In this document: positions 7,780 through 17,792 of the stretch, piece by piece
Numbering within the stretch: position 1 is the first letter of the stretch
How the letters are laid out: the number at the start of each line of letters is the position of its first letter
Origin: Subtercola boreus
Lineage (GTDB): Bacteria > Actinomycetota > Actinomycetes > Actinomycetales > Microbacteriaceae
Length of the DNA: 64,000 nucleotides
Assembly: GCF_003399635.1 (NCBI RefSeq)
Contig: NZ_NBXB01000034.1
Location: 124,001 to 188,000 of the forward strand
Direction: 5' to 3'
Position numbers and translations under genes: made by a program
Notes under the pieces: model-generated
Database searches by the model: none
The model's input: only the letters and a program-made list of their open reading frames with translations
What the model was told of the DNA's origin: nothing

Positions 7780-8218
7780 GGAGCTGACCGCTGACGGAGG
7801 GCAGCGGAGGGAGGCCACGGGGGAGCGGTCGCGGAGGGGCGGTTGGGAAGCCTGGAGGCAGCGGCCCGACCTGGGCGCCCGGTGTGCGCGGAAGCGCGCC
7901 ACGGGTCCAATGCGCTAGACTGGAACCACTTGCGAGCGCAATCGCGCGCTCCCTGCGTCGTAGAACGCACCTCTCCGTCACGGAATGGCCCCCAGAAGGC
8001 ATTCGTCACGGCGATGAATTCTCACGGCGAACGGATGTGCCCACCGGCACCTTCGCCACACTTCCACCGAAGTCCGGCCGCAATCGTGCGCCCAGCCCAG
8101 AGCTGAGGCCACGTGAGCCGGAATGAGATCGCGCAGACGCACTCCGCCAGGCACCAGAACGTGCCCGGCACGCGCAGTTCTCCGGCGGAACCGATGCCTG
8201 GAAGGCACCGAAACCCCC
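7780..8218 (+). promoter_or_regulatory. Promoter and long 5' leader of the DEAD-box helicase gene
   Basis: No gene is seen in these 439 bp. TAGACT at 7916-7921 is a good -10 candidate and would give a leader of about 290 nt before the ATG at 8219. Long leaders are typical of cold-inducible RNA helicase genes, often with cold-responsive structure; I do not see a specific known element. Confidence 0.4.
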
Positions 8219-9865
8219 ATGACCATTGCTCCTCCCACCACCGCGGCCGCGGCATCCGAAGCCACCGGCCCTTCGTTCAGCACCCTCGGCGTTCCCGCCC
8301 CGATCGTCGCCAAGCTGACGGCCGAGGGCATCACCAGCCCGTTCCCGATCCAGGTCGACACCCTTCCCGACACCCTGAACGGGCGCGACGTGCTCGGTCG
8401 CGGCAAGACGGGCTCGGGCAAGACACTCGCATTCTCGATCCCGATGGTCGCCCGCCTCGCCGGCGCGCTGGCCGGTGGCAAGCGTCGCCCGGGACACCCG
8501 GTCGGGCTGATCCTCGCACCGACCCGTGAGCTCGCCACCCAGATCTCGGCCGTGCTGCAGCCGCTCGCCGACGCCTACGGACTGAAGTCGACCACCATCT
8601 TCGGTGGCGTCTCGCAGGGCCGCCAGGTCACCGCGCTGAAGGCCGGCGTCGATGTCGTCGTGGCGTGCCCCGGCCGCCTCGAAGACCTCATGAAGCAGGG
8701 CTTCGTGTCGCTCGACGCAGTGGAGATCACAGTGCTCGACGAGGCCGACCACATGGCTGACCTGGGCTTCCTGCCCGTCGTGACCCGCATCATGTCGAAG
8801 ACGCCCGAGCACGGCCAGCGCCTGCTCTTCTCGGCCACGCTCGACAACGGTGTGGACAAGATCGTGAACCGGTTCCTCCATAACGAGGTTCTGCACTCGG
8901 TGGATGAAGCCAACTCCCCCGTCGCGGCCATGACCCACCACGTGTTCGAGGTGCACGACGCCGAAGCGAAGACCGCTCTCGTTCGGAAGCTCGCCTCGGG
9001 TACCGGCCGCCGCATCCTCTTCATGCGCACGAAGCACCACGCCAAGAAGCTGGCACGCCAGTTGATCGACGCGGGCATCCCGGCCGTCGACCTGCACGGA
9101 AACCTGTCGCAGGTGGCCCGTGACCGCAACCTCGCCGCGTTCAGCGCCGGTGACGTGAGCGTTCTGGTGGCGACGGATGTCGCGGCCCGCGGTGTGCACG
9201 TCGACGACATCGAACTCGTGATCCACGTCGACCCGCCGGCCGAGCACAAGGCGTACCTGCACCGTTCGGGCCGCACGGCTCGGGCCGGCAGCGCGGGTGA
9301 CGTCGTGACGATCATCCTGCCCGCCCAGCGGAAGGACCTCGACCAGCTCATGCGGAAGGCCGCGATCTCCGTTGCCGTCGAGCGCGTCGGTCTCGACTCG
9401 CCCTCTGTCGACGAGCTCGTCGGCGAGGTGGCTGCGTACGTCAAGCCGTCGGAGGCCCCCGTTACGCTCACCGGGGGTGGCCGTTCCGGCGGCCAGGGTG
9501 GTGGCTCGCGCGGCGGCAACGGTGGCAACGGTGGCGGTCGCGGTGGACGCGGCGGCCAGGGTGGCGGCTCGCGTGACGGCGGCGGTTCGCAGGGAGCGAA
9601 CGCCCAGCGGAAGCGCGGTCTGCGTGACGGCGCTGCGGCCGGTGCCGGGGCGGGGGCCGGTTCCGACCGTCCGCGCCGCGGTGGTGCCGGTTCGGGCGGC
9701 GCGGGCGGAGCGGGCGGTGCCGGTGGCGGCGCCCGTCGCGGCGGCGGCCAGGGCGGCGGCGGTCGCGGTGGCCAGGGCGGTTCGACCACGGTGTGGTCGA
9801 GTGCCGGCGGATCGCAGACGGCTCCGCGCCCGCAGCGTTCGGCTCCGCGCCGCGCTCAGGGCTAG
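8219..9865 (+). CDS. DEAD-box ATP-dependent RNA helicase
   Basis: The 548-residue protein starts at ATG 8219 (MTIAPPTTAAAASE). The motifs run in order: Q-motif region (SPFPIQ), Walker A GKTGSGKT, Ia APTRELATQ, PGRLEDL, II VLDEADHMADLGF, III SAT, then DVAARGVHVDDIELVIHVD and VI HRSGRTARAG. From about residue 420 the tail is Gly/Arg rich (repeated GGRGG and GGQGG), which would bind RNA non-specifically. The family remodels structured RNA in ribosome assembly and mRNA decay, often under cold stress. It is monocistronic with a long leader. Confidence 0.95.
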   Translation: MTIAPPTTAAAASEATGPSFSTLGVPAPIVAKLTAEGITSPFPIQVDTLPDTLNGRDVLGRGKTGSGKTLAFSIPMVARLAGALAGGKRRPGHPVGLILAPTRELATQISAVLQPLADAYGLKSTTIFGGVSQGRQVTALKAGVDVVVACPGRLEDLMKQGFVSLDAVEITVLDEADHMADLGFLPVVTRIMSKTPEHGQRLLFSATLDNGVDKIVNRFLHNEVLHSVDEANSPVAAMTHHVFEVHDAEAKTALVRKLASGTGRRILFMRTKHHAKKLARQLIDAGIPAVDLHGNLSQVARDRNLAAFSAGDVSVLVATDVAARGVHVDDIELVIHVDPPAEHKAYLHRSGRTARAGSAGDVVTIILPAQRKDLDQLMRKAAISVAVERVGLDSPSVDELVGEVAAYVKPSEAPVTLTGGGRSGGQGGGSRGGNGGNGGGRGGRGGQGGGSRDGGGSQGANAQRKRGLRDGAAAGAGAGAGSDRPRRGGAGSGGAGGAGGAGGGARRGGGQGGGGRGGQGGSTTVWSSAGGSQTAPRPQRSAPRRAQG

Positions 9866-9916
9866 CCCCCTCCTCATCCCCCCTACCCCGGGCCACTCGC
9901 AGGGTCTACATGTCAG

Positions 9917-9972
9917 CGAAGGGACCCATATCGTTCGAACGCTCCGGCGTTGGGACGATATGGGTCCCTTTG
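9917..9972. repeat. 56-bp palindromic repeat, family II (most perfect copy)
   Basis: The core arms AAGGGACCCATATCGT and ACGATATGGGTCCCTT are perfect over 16 bp, and the loop holds a smaller AACGC/GCGTT hairpin. It lies between the helicase and the nucleoside hydrolase gene. Confidence 0.85.
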
Positions 9973-10007
9973 CCGTGCAGGGCGCGAGAGGGTGGATGGG
10001 GGTGGGG

Positions 10008-10013
10008 TAATTT
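10008..10013 (+). promoter_or_regulatory. -10 hexamer for a leaderless transcript
   Basis: TAATTT ends 6 nt before the ATG at 10020. Confidence 0.45.
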
Positions 10014-10019
10014 GGGGGG

Positions 10020-10979
10020 ATGGAGACCACGAAGGTGCTGCTCGACGTCGACACGGGGGTGGACGACGCGATGGCGATCCTGTTCGCCGTCGCCCACCCC
10101 GCGATCGATCTGCTGGGGGTGAGTTGCGTGGCGGGCAACGCAGCCCTGCCGCAGGTCGTGGAGAACACGCTGAAGGTCCTCGACGCGGCCGGGGCCGGCG
10201 ACATCCCGGTTGCCGCGGGAGCGACGCGCCCCCTCCTGGCGCCGGCCCGGGATGCCTCGCACGTGCACGGCTCAGACGGGCTCGGCGGCATCGAGTTGCC
10301 TCCGACGACCCGCAGGGCGGTGGCCCAGGGTTCCGTCGCGATGCTGCGTGAGCAACTGCTCGCGAGCTCCGAGCCCGTGACGATCATCGCTCTCGCGCCG
10401 CAGACGAACCTCGCGCTGTTGCTCCGTACGCATCCGGAGGTCGCGGAGAGGATCGAGCGGATCCTGTTCATGGGCGGATCCGCCAGCGTCGGGAACGCCA
10501 CGCCCACCGCGGAGTTCAACGTGTGGCACGACCCCGAGGCGGCCGCGATCGTGCTCGACTCGGGCATCCAGACGTTCATGTACGGTCTCGACGTGTTCAA
10601 CCGGGTGGCTGTTCCGCTCGAGACGACCGAGGCCTTGCAGACAAGCGGGAAGCGGGCCGAGCGGCTGGCGGGGGCGCTGCTCTCGCACCGCATCGGCATG
10701 GGGCCCGGCAAGCAACCCGTCTACACCGGGCTGATCGGCGACGCGGGCGCGGTGTGCGCTCTCGTGGATCCCGGTGCCCTGCGGATCGAACGGCTGCCGG
10801 TCTTCGTCGAGCTCGCCGGAGCGAGCCGCGGCCAGACGGTCGTCGACCGGCGCCAGTTTCCGGGAGAGGACCGGATGCACGGGCTGCACTCGGCCGTCGG
10901 GCTCACGGATGTCGCCCTCGAGGTGGACGCGGAACGCTACGTCGAACTGTTCCTGCGGACGGTCGCGCTGCTCGACTAG
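10020..10979 (+). CDS. Nucleoside hydrolase (inosine/uridine-preferring family)
   Basis: The 319-residue protein is the usual family length. The calcium-binding signature is VLLDVDTGVDDAMAI at residues 6-20, followed by HGSDGLGG and EFNVWHDPEAA. These residues bind Ca2+ and the ribose. The enzyme hydrolyses N-glycosidic bonds of nucleosides for salvage and is cytosolic. Substrate preference cannot be read from sequence. No transporter gene is adjacent. Confidence 0.93.
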   Translation: METTKVLLDVDTGVDDAMAILFAVAHPAIDLLGVSCVAGNAALPQVVENTLKVLDAAGAGDIPVAAGATRPLLAPARDASHVHGSDGLGGIELPPTTRRAVAQGSVAMLREQLLASSEPVTIIALAPQTNLALLLRTHPEVAERIERILFMGGSASVGNATPTAEFNVWHDPEAAAIVLDSGIQTFMYGLDVFNRVAVPLETTEALQTSGKRAERLAGALLSHRIGMGPGKQPVYTGLIGDAGAVCALVDPGALRIERLPVFVELAGASRGQTVVDRRQFPGEDRMHGLHSAVGLTDVALEVDAERYVELFLRTVALLD

Positions 10980-11034
10980 CCAGGGCGAGGGCGCCGGCGC
11001 CGGCGAGGGCAGGGGCGCCGGCGCGCGGCCGACG

Positions 11035-11133
11035 AGCGCAGGCGCAGGAGCGCAGGTACTGCTGGCGAGCGCAGGCGCAGGAGCGCAGGTACTGCTGGCG
11101 AGCGCAGGCGCAGGAGCGCGGGCTCTGCCGGCG
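11035..11133. repeat. Three tandem 33-bp units
   Basis: Two identical 33-bp units (11035-11067 and 11068-11100) and a diverged third (11101-11133) lie in GC-rich sequence between the nucleoside hydrolase and the convergent NUDIX gene. Each unit begins AGCGCAGGCGCAGGAGCGCA. Confidence 0.85.
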
Positions 11134-11159
11134 AGGGCAGGTGCCGGCGCGCGCAACCG

Positions 11160-11699
11160 TCAGGCCAGCCGGCCCACCGACGCGAGCGCCGCGCGCAGCA
11201 GGGCGCCCCGGCCGCCTTCCATCTCTGCGTGCACAGCGTCGCTCGACGCCTCCTCGGGCGTCATCCACGTGAGTTCGAGGGCATCCTGGCGAGGGTCGCA
11301 GGTACCGGTGACCGGGATGACGTAGGCCAGCGAGACCGCGTGCTGGCGATCATCCGTGAAGGCACTGACACCCGGCATCGGAAAGTATTCGGCCACCGAG
11401 AACGGGATCGGGCTGGTGGGCAGCTGCGGGAACGCCATCGGCCCGAGGTCCTTCTCGAGGTGGCGGAACAGGGCGTCGCGCAGGGTCTCGCCGTACATCA
11501 CGCGGCCCGAGACGATCGTCCGTGTCATGTTGCCGCTCGAGGAGACACGCAGCAGCACGCCCACCTCGGTGACCTGCCCGAGACCGTCGACCCGCACGGG
11601 AACCGCTTCGACGTAGAGCAACGGCAACCGCCGTCTGATCTCTTCAAGCTCCTGGTCACTCAACCAGCCGGAGTTCGGGTCAGGGGTGCGAACGCTCAT
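11160..11699 (-). CDS. NUDIX-fold DUF4916 family protein
   Basis: The 179-residue protein begins with an N-terminal GWLSDQELEEIRRRLPLLYV and continues with a NUDIX-like core (VSGRVMYGETLRDALFRHLE) in which the canonical GX5EX7REUXEEXGU box is degenerate. It ends ELTWMTPEEASSDAVHAEME. Homologues are annotated as DUF4916; hydrolase activity is uncertain because of the weak box. ATG at 11699. Confidence 0.8.
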   Translation of the reverse strand: MSVRTPDPNSGWLSDQELEEIRRRLPLLYVEAVPVRVDGLGQVTEVGVLLRVSSSGNMTRTIVSGRVMYGETLRDALFRHLEKDLGPMAFPQLPTSPIPFSVAEYFPMPGVSAFTDDRQHAVSLAYVIPVTGTCDPRQDALELTWMTPEEASSDAVHAEMEGGRGALLRAALASVGRLA

Positions 11700-11785
11700 G
11701 CTTCATTCTCACCCATCCCGCAAGGGTTGCCGCTCACTTGAGGCCGAACGGGGCGAGTGTCAGTGGTATCGGGGAGGATGGAGGG

Positions 11786-14700
11786 GTGAAGAAGCAGACG
11801 GGAACAGCGGCACGTGGCGAGGCGGAATCCAGCGTGCTCGCACGGTTCTCGCCCGCGACCCGCGAGTGGTTCGCCGGCGCCTTCGCCGCGCCGACGGAGG
11901 CGCAGATCGGGGCCTGGCAGGCCGTGTCGGAGGGTGCGCACGCCCTCGTGGTGGCGCCCACCGGGTCGGGCAAGACGCTGGCGGCCTTCCTCTGGGCGAT
12001 CGACCGGCTGATCGTCGAGCCGGTGAAGTCTGCGGCGACCGCTCCGGCGGCCCCGGATGCGGCGGCTCGCCGATCGCGTGCGCGATCCGCCACGCCGACC
12101 AGCGGCGGGGCAACTCCGGCGGTCGCGAAAGAGACACCCGTCGGCACCCGCGTGCTCTACATCTCGCCGCTGAAGGCCCTCGCCGTCGACGTAGAGCGGA
12201 ACCTCCGCGCCCCGCTCGTGGGCGTCACGCAGACCGCGAAACGCCTCGGTACGACGCCGCCGGCCGTGACCGTGGGGGTGCGTTCGGGCGACACGACAGC
12301 GAGTGACCGTCGCACCATGATCAAGAATCCGCCCGACATCCTGATCACCACGCCCGAGTCGCTCTTCCTGATGCTCACGTCTGCGGCCCGGGAGACGCTG
12401 TCGGATGTGCAGACGGTGATCATCGACGAAGTGCATGCGGTCGCCGCCACGAAGCGCGGCGCGCACCTCGCCGTGAGCCTCGAGCGGTTGGATGCCCTGC
12501 TGGAGCGCCCGGCGCAGCGCATCGGTCTGTCCGCCACTGTTCGCCCGCCGGAGGAGGTGGCGAGGTTCCTGGCCGGCGGAGTGCCGGTGACGATCGTCGC
12601 GCCTGTCTCGACGAAGAAGTTCGACCTGCGGGTCGTGGTGCCGGTCGAGGACATGAGCGACCTCGGTGCCGCCCCGGCGCTCGAGGGTTCCGCCGCAGCC
12701 GCGACACCTCAGCAGGGCTCGATCTGGCCGCACGTCGAGGAGAGCATCGTCGACAGGGTGCTGAAGCACCGCTCGTCGATCGTGTTCGCGAACTCCCGAA
12801 GACTCGCCGAGCGACTGACAGCACGACTGAACGAGATCTACGCCGAGCGTCAGGGTCTCGACGTCGACGACGACGGGTTCGTGCAGCGTGTCGAGGGCGC
12901 GGGTTCGGAGGCGACATCCACCGCCCAGCGTCCGGTGCAACCGCCCGCCCAGGTGATGGCGCAGAGCGGCCAGACTGGCGGCGCCCTGCCGCTGCTCGCC
13001 CGCGCGCACCACGGCTCGGTGAGCAAGGAGCAGCGGGCGATCATCGAGGACGACCTGAAGAGTGGGCGGCTCCGCTGTGTGGTTGCGACGTCGAGCCTCG
13101 AACTCGGCATCGACATGGGCGCGGTCGACCTCGTGGTGCAGGTCGAGTCCCCGCCGTCGGTGGCGAGCGGACTGCAGCGTGTCGGGCGGGCCGGGCACCA
13201 GGTCGGGGAGGTCTCGCGCGGGGTCATCTACCCGAAGCACAGGGCCGACCTCATCCACTCGGCCGTCGCGGCCGACCGCATGACGAAGGGGCTCATCGAG
13301 ACGCTCAGCGTTCCGAAGAACCCCCTCGACATCCTCGCCCAGCAGACGGTGGCTGCGTGCGCGCTCGAGTCGATCGACGTCGAGGAGTGGTTCGACCAGG
13401 TCAAGCGGAGCGCTCCGTTCAATGCGCTCCCCCGTTCGGCCTACGAGGCCACGCTCGACCTGCTGGCCGGGCGCTATCCCTCCGACGAGTTCGCCGAGCT
13501 CCGCCCGCGCATCGTGTGGGATCGCGACGCCGGAACGATCACCGGCCGGCCGGGCGCCCAGCGGCTCGCCGTCACCAGCGGCGGAACGATTCCCGACCGC
13601 GGCCTGTTCGGCGTGTTCATGGTCGGCGAGAAGGCGTCGCGTGTCGGTGAACTCGACGAGGAGATGGTCTACGAGTCGCGCGTCGGCGACGTGTTCGCCC
13701 TGGGGGCGACGAGCTGGCGCATCCAGGAGATCACGCACGACCAGGTGCGCGTGACTCCGGCGTTCGGCGAGCCGGGCCGGCTTCCGTTCTGGCGCGGAGA
13801 CGGGCTCGGGCGACCCGCTGAGCTCGGCCGCGCGATCGGGGCGTTCACACGGGCTGTGGGCGGAGCCACCGAGGCGCGCGCCCTGGAGCTGGCCCGCTCG
13901 GCCGGCCTCGACGAGAACGCGGCGACGAACCTCGTGACGTTCGTCGCCGAACAGCGCGAGTCGACCGGGCACGTGCCGAGCGACCAGACGCTCGTGGTCG
14001 AGCGGTTCCGTGATGAGCTCGGGGACTGGCGCGTCATCCTGCACTCCCCCTACGGGATGCAGGTGCATTCGCCGTGGGCGTTGGCCATCGGGGCGCGCAT
14101 CCGCGAGCGGTTCGGGGTCGACGGCGGGGTCGTGGCGAGCGACGACGGCATCGTGGTGCGACTGCCCGACACCGAGAGCGAGCCGCCCGGCGCCGACCTG
14201 TTCGTGTTCGATGCCGACGAGTTCGAACTGCTCGTGACCACCGAGGTGGGAGGGTCGGCACTGTTCGCGTCGAGGTTCCGGGAGAGCGCGGCGCGGGCGC
14301 TGCTGCTGCCCCGGCAGAACCCCGGCAAGCGGTCGCCGCTCTGGCAGCAGCGGCAGCGGTCGGCGGCGCTGCTGGAGGTCGCCCGGCGGTATCCGACGTT
14401 CCCGATCATCCTCGAGACCGTTCGTGAGTGCCTGCAAGACGTCTACGACCTGCCCTCGCTGAAGGCGCTGGCCAGGGAGATCGAGAGCCGGCGCATCCGC
14501 ATCATCGAGACAGAGACGCCCGAGCCGTCGCCGTTCGCACGGTCGCTGCTGTTCGGATATGTGGCCTCGTTCGTATACGAGGGCGACAGCCCCCTGGCCG
14601 AGCGCCGGGCCGCAGCGCTGTCGCTCGACCCGACACTGCTGGCCGAACTGCTGGGGCGTGCGGAGCTCCGCGAGCTGCTCGACCCCGGCGTCATCGAGCA

Positions 14701-17020
14701 GACCGAGCGCGAACTGCAGCGGGTCGCTTCGGGGCGGCAGGCGACGGGTGTCGAAGGGGTCGCCGACCTGGTGCGGATGCTCGGGCCACTCAGCATCGAC
14801 GAACTCGCTGAGCGATTGACCGACGGGGACTCCGCCTCTCTGCATGTGGCCGCGCTGCTCGACGCCCGGCGGGTGCTGGCGGTGACGATCGCGGGTGACG
14901 CCCGGTTCGCGGCCATCGAAGACGCGAGCCGGCTGCGGGATGCCCTCGGCGTGCCGATTCCGTTCGGTGTGCCCGACGCGTTCATCGAGCCGGTGGAAGA
15001 TCCGCTCGGCGACCTGGTCGGGCGATACGCGCGCACGCACGGGCCGTTCACGGCGCCGGAGGTGGGCGTGCGGCTCGGTCTCGGGTCGGCGGTGGTGCAC
15101 GAGACGCTGAAGCGGCTCGAGGCGGCGCGGCGGGTGGTGGAGGGTGAGTTCCGGCCGACCGGGGTGCCGGGGGCGCGGGGGGCTGGCGGTGCGGGTGTTG
15201 TCGGCGCGGGTGTTGTCGACGGAGCCGACGGTGGCGGCCGTGCTGCCGGAGGCGTCGGCTCTCGCGGGGAGGCTGCGGAGGTCATCCCGCTCACGCCTGA
15301 GTTCTCGCGGTTCGCTCACGCTGCCGCGTCGAGCGAGTGGTGCGATAACGAGGTACTGCGGCGACTCCGCAGTCGTTCGCTCGCCGCCCTGCGGCACGAG
15401 GTCGAGCCTGTCGATGCCGCGGCGTTCGGCCGTTTCCTGCCGGTCTGGCAGCACGTCGGAGCAAACCTCCGAGGGGTGGACGGCGTTCTCACCGTCATCG
15501 AGCAGCTCGCTGGGGTGCCCGTGCCCGCCTCTGCCTGGGAGACGCTCGTGCTCCCCTCCCGCGTGCGCGATTACAGCCCCGCGATGCTCGATGAGCTGAC
15601 GGCGGCGGGCGAGATCGTCTGGTCGGGCAGCGGATCCTTGGCCGGCAGCGACGGCTGGGTTTCACTGCACCTGGCCGACACGGTGCGCGTCACCCTGCCC
15701 GAGATGCCCGAACTCGAGCCGAGCGACCTGCAGTCCGCCGTGCTGAAGACACTGGCCGGTGGCGGGGCGTACTTCTTCCGGAACCTGTCCGACGCAGTCG
15801 CCGACGAGCTGGGCAGCGCGGCCGAGAAGGCGCGGGTCGAGGCGGCCGAGAGTGCCGCCGACGCGCAGCGCGCCCTGGCGGAGTCGCTCCGGCCGAAGAA
15901 TCCGCGGCGTACGCCGAAGTCGGGCATCGGGTCAGGTGGGACCGGCGCTGGTGGGTCAGACGGCGGCGAGCTCGTGGCTGCGGCCGTGGGCGCCAGCCCC
16001 GTGCATCCGGTGCCCGCCGCCCTGCCCGGCGCGGGATTCTTCACCGACGAGCAACTCGTGACCGCATTGTGGGATCTCGTCTGGGCCGGCCGCATCACGA
16101 ACGACACCCTCGCGCCGCTCCGCACGCTCACAGGCGGAGGCGCGTCGGCGCACACCGTCAAGCGCTCTGCACCGCGGGCGCGCATGTACCGGGGGCGCGC
16201 GTACTCGCGACCGACGATGGCCACCCGGGTGGGGCCTCCGACGGCCGGTGGGCGCTGGTCGATGCTTCCGCGAGCGGAGCGGGATGCGACGCTGCGCGCC
16301 CACGCGACCGCCGAGTTCCTGCTCGACCGGTACGGCGTGGTCACCCGAGGGTCCGTGATGAGCGAACACCAGCCCGGCGGCTTCGCGCTCACCTACCGCG
16401 TTCTCAGCCAGTTCGAGGAGACCGGGCGCTGCCGGCGCGGCTACTTCATCGAGGGCCTCGGCGCCTCGCAGTTCGCAACCGGAGGCACCGTCGACCGACT
16501 GCGTGCCTTCTCGGCCGACATCCTGCGCGACCAGCGCGGTGAGTCCGGCGACGCGGCTTCTGCGAGCAGCGGAGGTACAGGAGGCGGGATGCTCGGCCAC
16601 GACCCGCGCGCGCCAATGGCGTCCGAGGCAGGGCGGACCGCCCGCGCGAGCGAACGCACACGGGCGCTGACACTCGCCGCCACCGACCCCGCGAATCCGT
16701 ACGGCGCAGCGCTGCCCTGGCCGCAGGGCGAAGGGCACCGCCCGGGACGGAAGGCCGGCGCACTGGTGGTGCTCGTCGACGGGGAGCTGGCGCTCTACGT
16801 CGAACGCGGAGGCAAGACCGTGCTGGCGTTCATCGAGAACGAGGAGGCGCTCATCGAGGCAGCCGACTCACTCGCCCAGACGGTGGTGTCGGGGCGGGTC
16901 GACAAGCTCACGATCGAGAAGATCAACGGCGAATTCTCGGTGGGGACATCAGTGGGCCGGATGCTCGAGGTCTCCGGATTCAGCAACACCCCCAGAGGGC
17001 TGAGGTTGCGGAGTGCCTGA
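11786..17020 (+). CDS. lhr: Lhr-family ATP-dependent DNA helicase
   Basis: The protein has 1744 residues from GTG 11786, which has GGAGG 8 nt upstream; an in-frame TTG at 11738 is less likely. The N-terminal Lhr core has Walker A APTGSGKT (about 57-64), DEVH box IIDEVHAVAATKRGAHLAVS, motif III GLSATVRPPEE, and motifs V/VI VVATSSLELGIDMGAVDL and GLQRVGRAGHQVG. It continues with the winged-helix and Lhr-core domains, then the long C-terminal extension of the actinobacterial form (DFLLDRYGVV-type helical repeats near 1520-1600). Lhr is a 3'-5' DNA helicase of DNA repair, induced by damage in mycobacteria. It overlaps nei2 by 8 nt, a conserved pairing. Confidence 0.95.
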   Translation: MKKQTGTAARGEAESSVLARFSPATREWFAGAFAAPTEAQIGAWQAVSEGAHALVVAPTGSGKTLAAFLWAIDRLIVEPVKSAATAPAAPDAAARRSRARSATPTSGGATPAVAKETPVGTRVLYISPLKALAVDVERNLRAPLVGVTQTAKRLGTTPPAVTVGVRSGDTTASDRRTMIKNPPDILITTPESLFLMLTSAARETLSDVQTVIIDEVHAVAATKRGAHLAVSLERLDALLERPAQRIGLSATVRPPEEVARFLAGGVPVTIVAPVSTKKFDLRVVVPVEDMSDLGAAPALEGSAAAATPQQGSIWPHVEESIVDRVLKHRSSIVFANSRRLAERLTARLNEIYAERQGLDVDDDGFVQRVEGAGSEATSTAQRPVQPPAQVMAQSGQTGGALPLLARAHHGSVSKEQRAIIEDDLKSGRLRCVVATSSLELGIDMGAVDLVVQVESPPSVASGLQRVGRAGHQVGEVSRGVIYPKHRADLIHSAVAADRMTKGLIETLSVPKNPLDILAQQTVAACALESIDVEEWFDQVKRSAPFNALPRSAYEATLDLLAGRYPSDEFAELRPRIVWDRDAGTITGRPGAQRLAVTSGGTIPDRGLFGVFMVGEKASRVGELDEEMVYESRVGDVFALGATSWRIQEITHDQVRVTPAFGEPGRLPFWRGDGLGRPAELGRAIGAFTRAVGGATEARALELARSAGLDENAATNLVTFVAEQRESTGHVPSDQTLVVERFRDELGDWRVILHSPYGMQVHSPWALAIGARIRERFGVDGGVVASDDGIVVRLPDTESEPPGADLFVFDADEFELLVTTEVGGSALFASRFRESAARALLLPRQNPGKRSPLWQQRQRSAALLEVARRYPTFPIILETVRECLQDVYDLPSLKALAREIESRRIRIIETETPEPSPFARSLLFGYVASFVYEGDSPLAERRAAALSLDPTLLAELLGRAELRELLDPGVIEQTERELQRVASGRQATGVEGVADLVRMLGPLSIDELAERLTDGDSASLHVAALLDARRVLAVTIAGDARFAAIEDASRLRDALGVPIPFGVPDAFIEPVEDPLGDLVGRYARTHGPFTAPEVGVRLGLGSAVVHETLKRLEAARRVVEGEFRPTGVPGARGAGGAGVVGAGVVDGADGGGRAAGGVGSRGEAAEVIPLTPEFSRFAHAAASSEWCDNEVLRRLRSRSLAALRHEVEPVDAAAFGRFLPVWQHVGANLRGVDGVLTVIEQLAGVPVPASAWETLVLPSRVRDYSPAMLDELTAAGEIVWSGSGSLAGSDGWVSLHLADTVRVTLPEMPELEPSDLQSAVLKTLAGGGAYFFRNLSDAVADELGSAAEKARVEAAESAADAQRALAESLRPKNPRRTPKSGIGSGGTGAGGSDGGELVAAAVGASPVHPVPAALPGAGFFTDEQLVTALWDLVWAGRITNDTLAPLRTLTGGGASAHTVKRSAPRARMYRGRAYSRPTMATRVGPPTAGGRWSMLPRAERDATLRAHATAEFLLDRYGVVTRGSVMSEHQPGGFALTYRVLSQFEETGRCRRGYFIEGLGASQFATGGTVDRLRAFSADILRDQRGESGDAASASSGGTGGGMLGHDPRAPMASEAGRTARASERTRALTLAATDPANPYGAALPWPQGEGHRPGRKAGALVVLVDGELALYVERGGKTVLAFIENEEALIEAADSLAQTVVSGRVDKLTIEKINGEFSVGTSVGRMLEVSGFSNTPRGLRLRSA

Positions 17021-17792
17021 GGGCGACACCGTCTACCGCACGGCGGAGCATCTGAACGCGGTGCTCGCCGGTACGGTGCTGACCGGCTGCGACATCCGCG
17101 TTCCGAAGTTCGCGACCGTCGACCTGACCGGCAAGACCGTGGACGACGTGGTGAGCCGCGGCAAGCACCTGCTAATGCGGGTCGGGGAGTTCAGCATCCA
17201 CTCGCATCTGAAGATGGAAGGCACCTGGCACCTCTACCGGCAGGGAACCCGCTGGCGGAAGCCGGCGTGGAAGGCGCGCGCGATCCTGTCGAACGCGGAA
17301 TGGACGGCCGTCGGCTTCGAACTCGGGCTCGTCGAGGTGCTGCCGCGGGACCGCGAGGACGAGGCCGTCGGATACCTCGGGCCCGACCTGCTCGGGCCGG
17401 AATGGGATGCGGCTGAGGCCGAGCGACGACTCGCGAGCGACCCTGCCCGCGAGATCGACGTCGCCCTGCTCGACCAGCGGAACCTCGCCGGGCTCGGAAA
17501 CGTGTACGCCAACGAGCTGTGCTTCCTGCGCGGGGTGCTGCCCACACGGCCCGTCGGCGAGGTGCCGAAGCTCGACGCGGTCGTCGGGCTCGCATCCCGC
17601 CTCATTCTTGCCAACCGCGACCGCGTGGAGCGCACGACCACGGGCGACCTCCGGCCGGGGAAGCAGGTCTGGGTCTACAACCGGGCAGGCCAGCCGTGCC
17701 GGCGGTGCGGTACGACGATCCTGAACGGCAAGCTCGGAGCCACGGAACTCTCGCTGCGCGACACGTACTGGTGCCCGCGCTGCCAGACCTGA
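17013..17792 (+). CDS. Endonuclease VIII/Fpg-type DNA glycosylase (Nei2 type)
   Basis: The 259-residue protein starts GTG-PEGDTVYR, so the catalytic Pro2 and Glu3 are present after Met removal. SIHSHLKMEGTWHLY and LLDQRNLAGLGNVYANE (helix-two-turn-helix) are in place. The C-terminal zinc finger reads CRRCGTTI then WCPRCQ. It excises oxidised bases and nicks the strand (base excision repair). The start lies inside the lhr coding end, so translation is coupled to the helicase. Confidence 0.95.
   Translation: MPEGDTVYRTAEHLNAVLAGTVLTGCDIRVPKFATVDLTGKTVDDVVSRGKHLLMRVGEFSIHSHLKMEGTWHLYRQGTRWRKPAWKARAILSNAEWTAVGFELGLVEVLPRDREDEAVGYLGPDLLGPEWDAAEAERRLASDPAREIDVALLDQRNLAGLGNVYANELCFLRGVLPTRPVGEVPKLDAVVGLASRLILANRDRVERTTTGDLRPGKQVWVYNRAGQPCRRCGTTILNGKLGATELSLRDTYWCPRCQT

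Noticed and set aside
11035-11133. CRISPR-like regular repeats
   Set aside because: These are contiguous tandem units without spacers, and there are no cas genes in the window.
11696-15454. A 1252-codon open frame antisense to lhr
   Set aside because: It is a GC-bias shadow: composition is Arg/Gly/His/Asp-rich with no domains, while the opposite strand encodes a textbook Lhr helicase.
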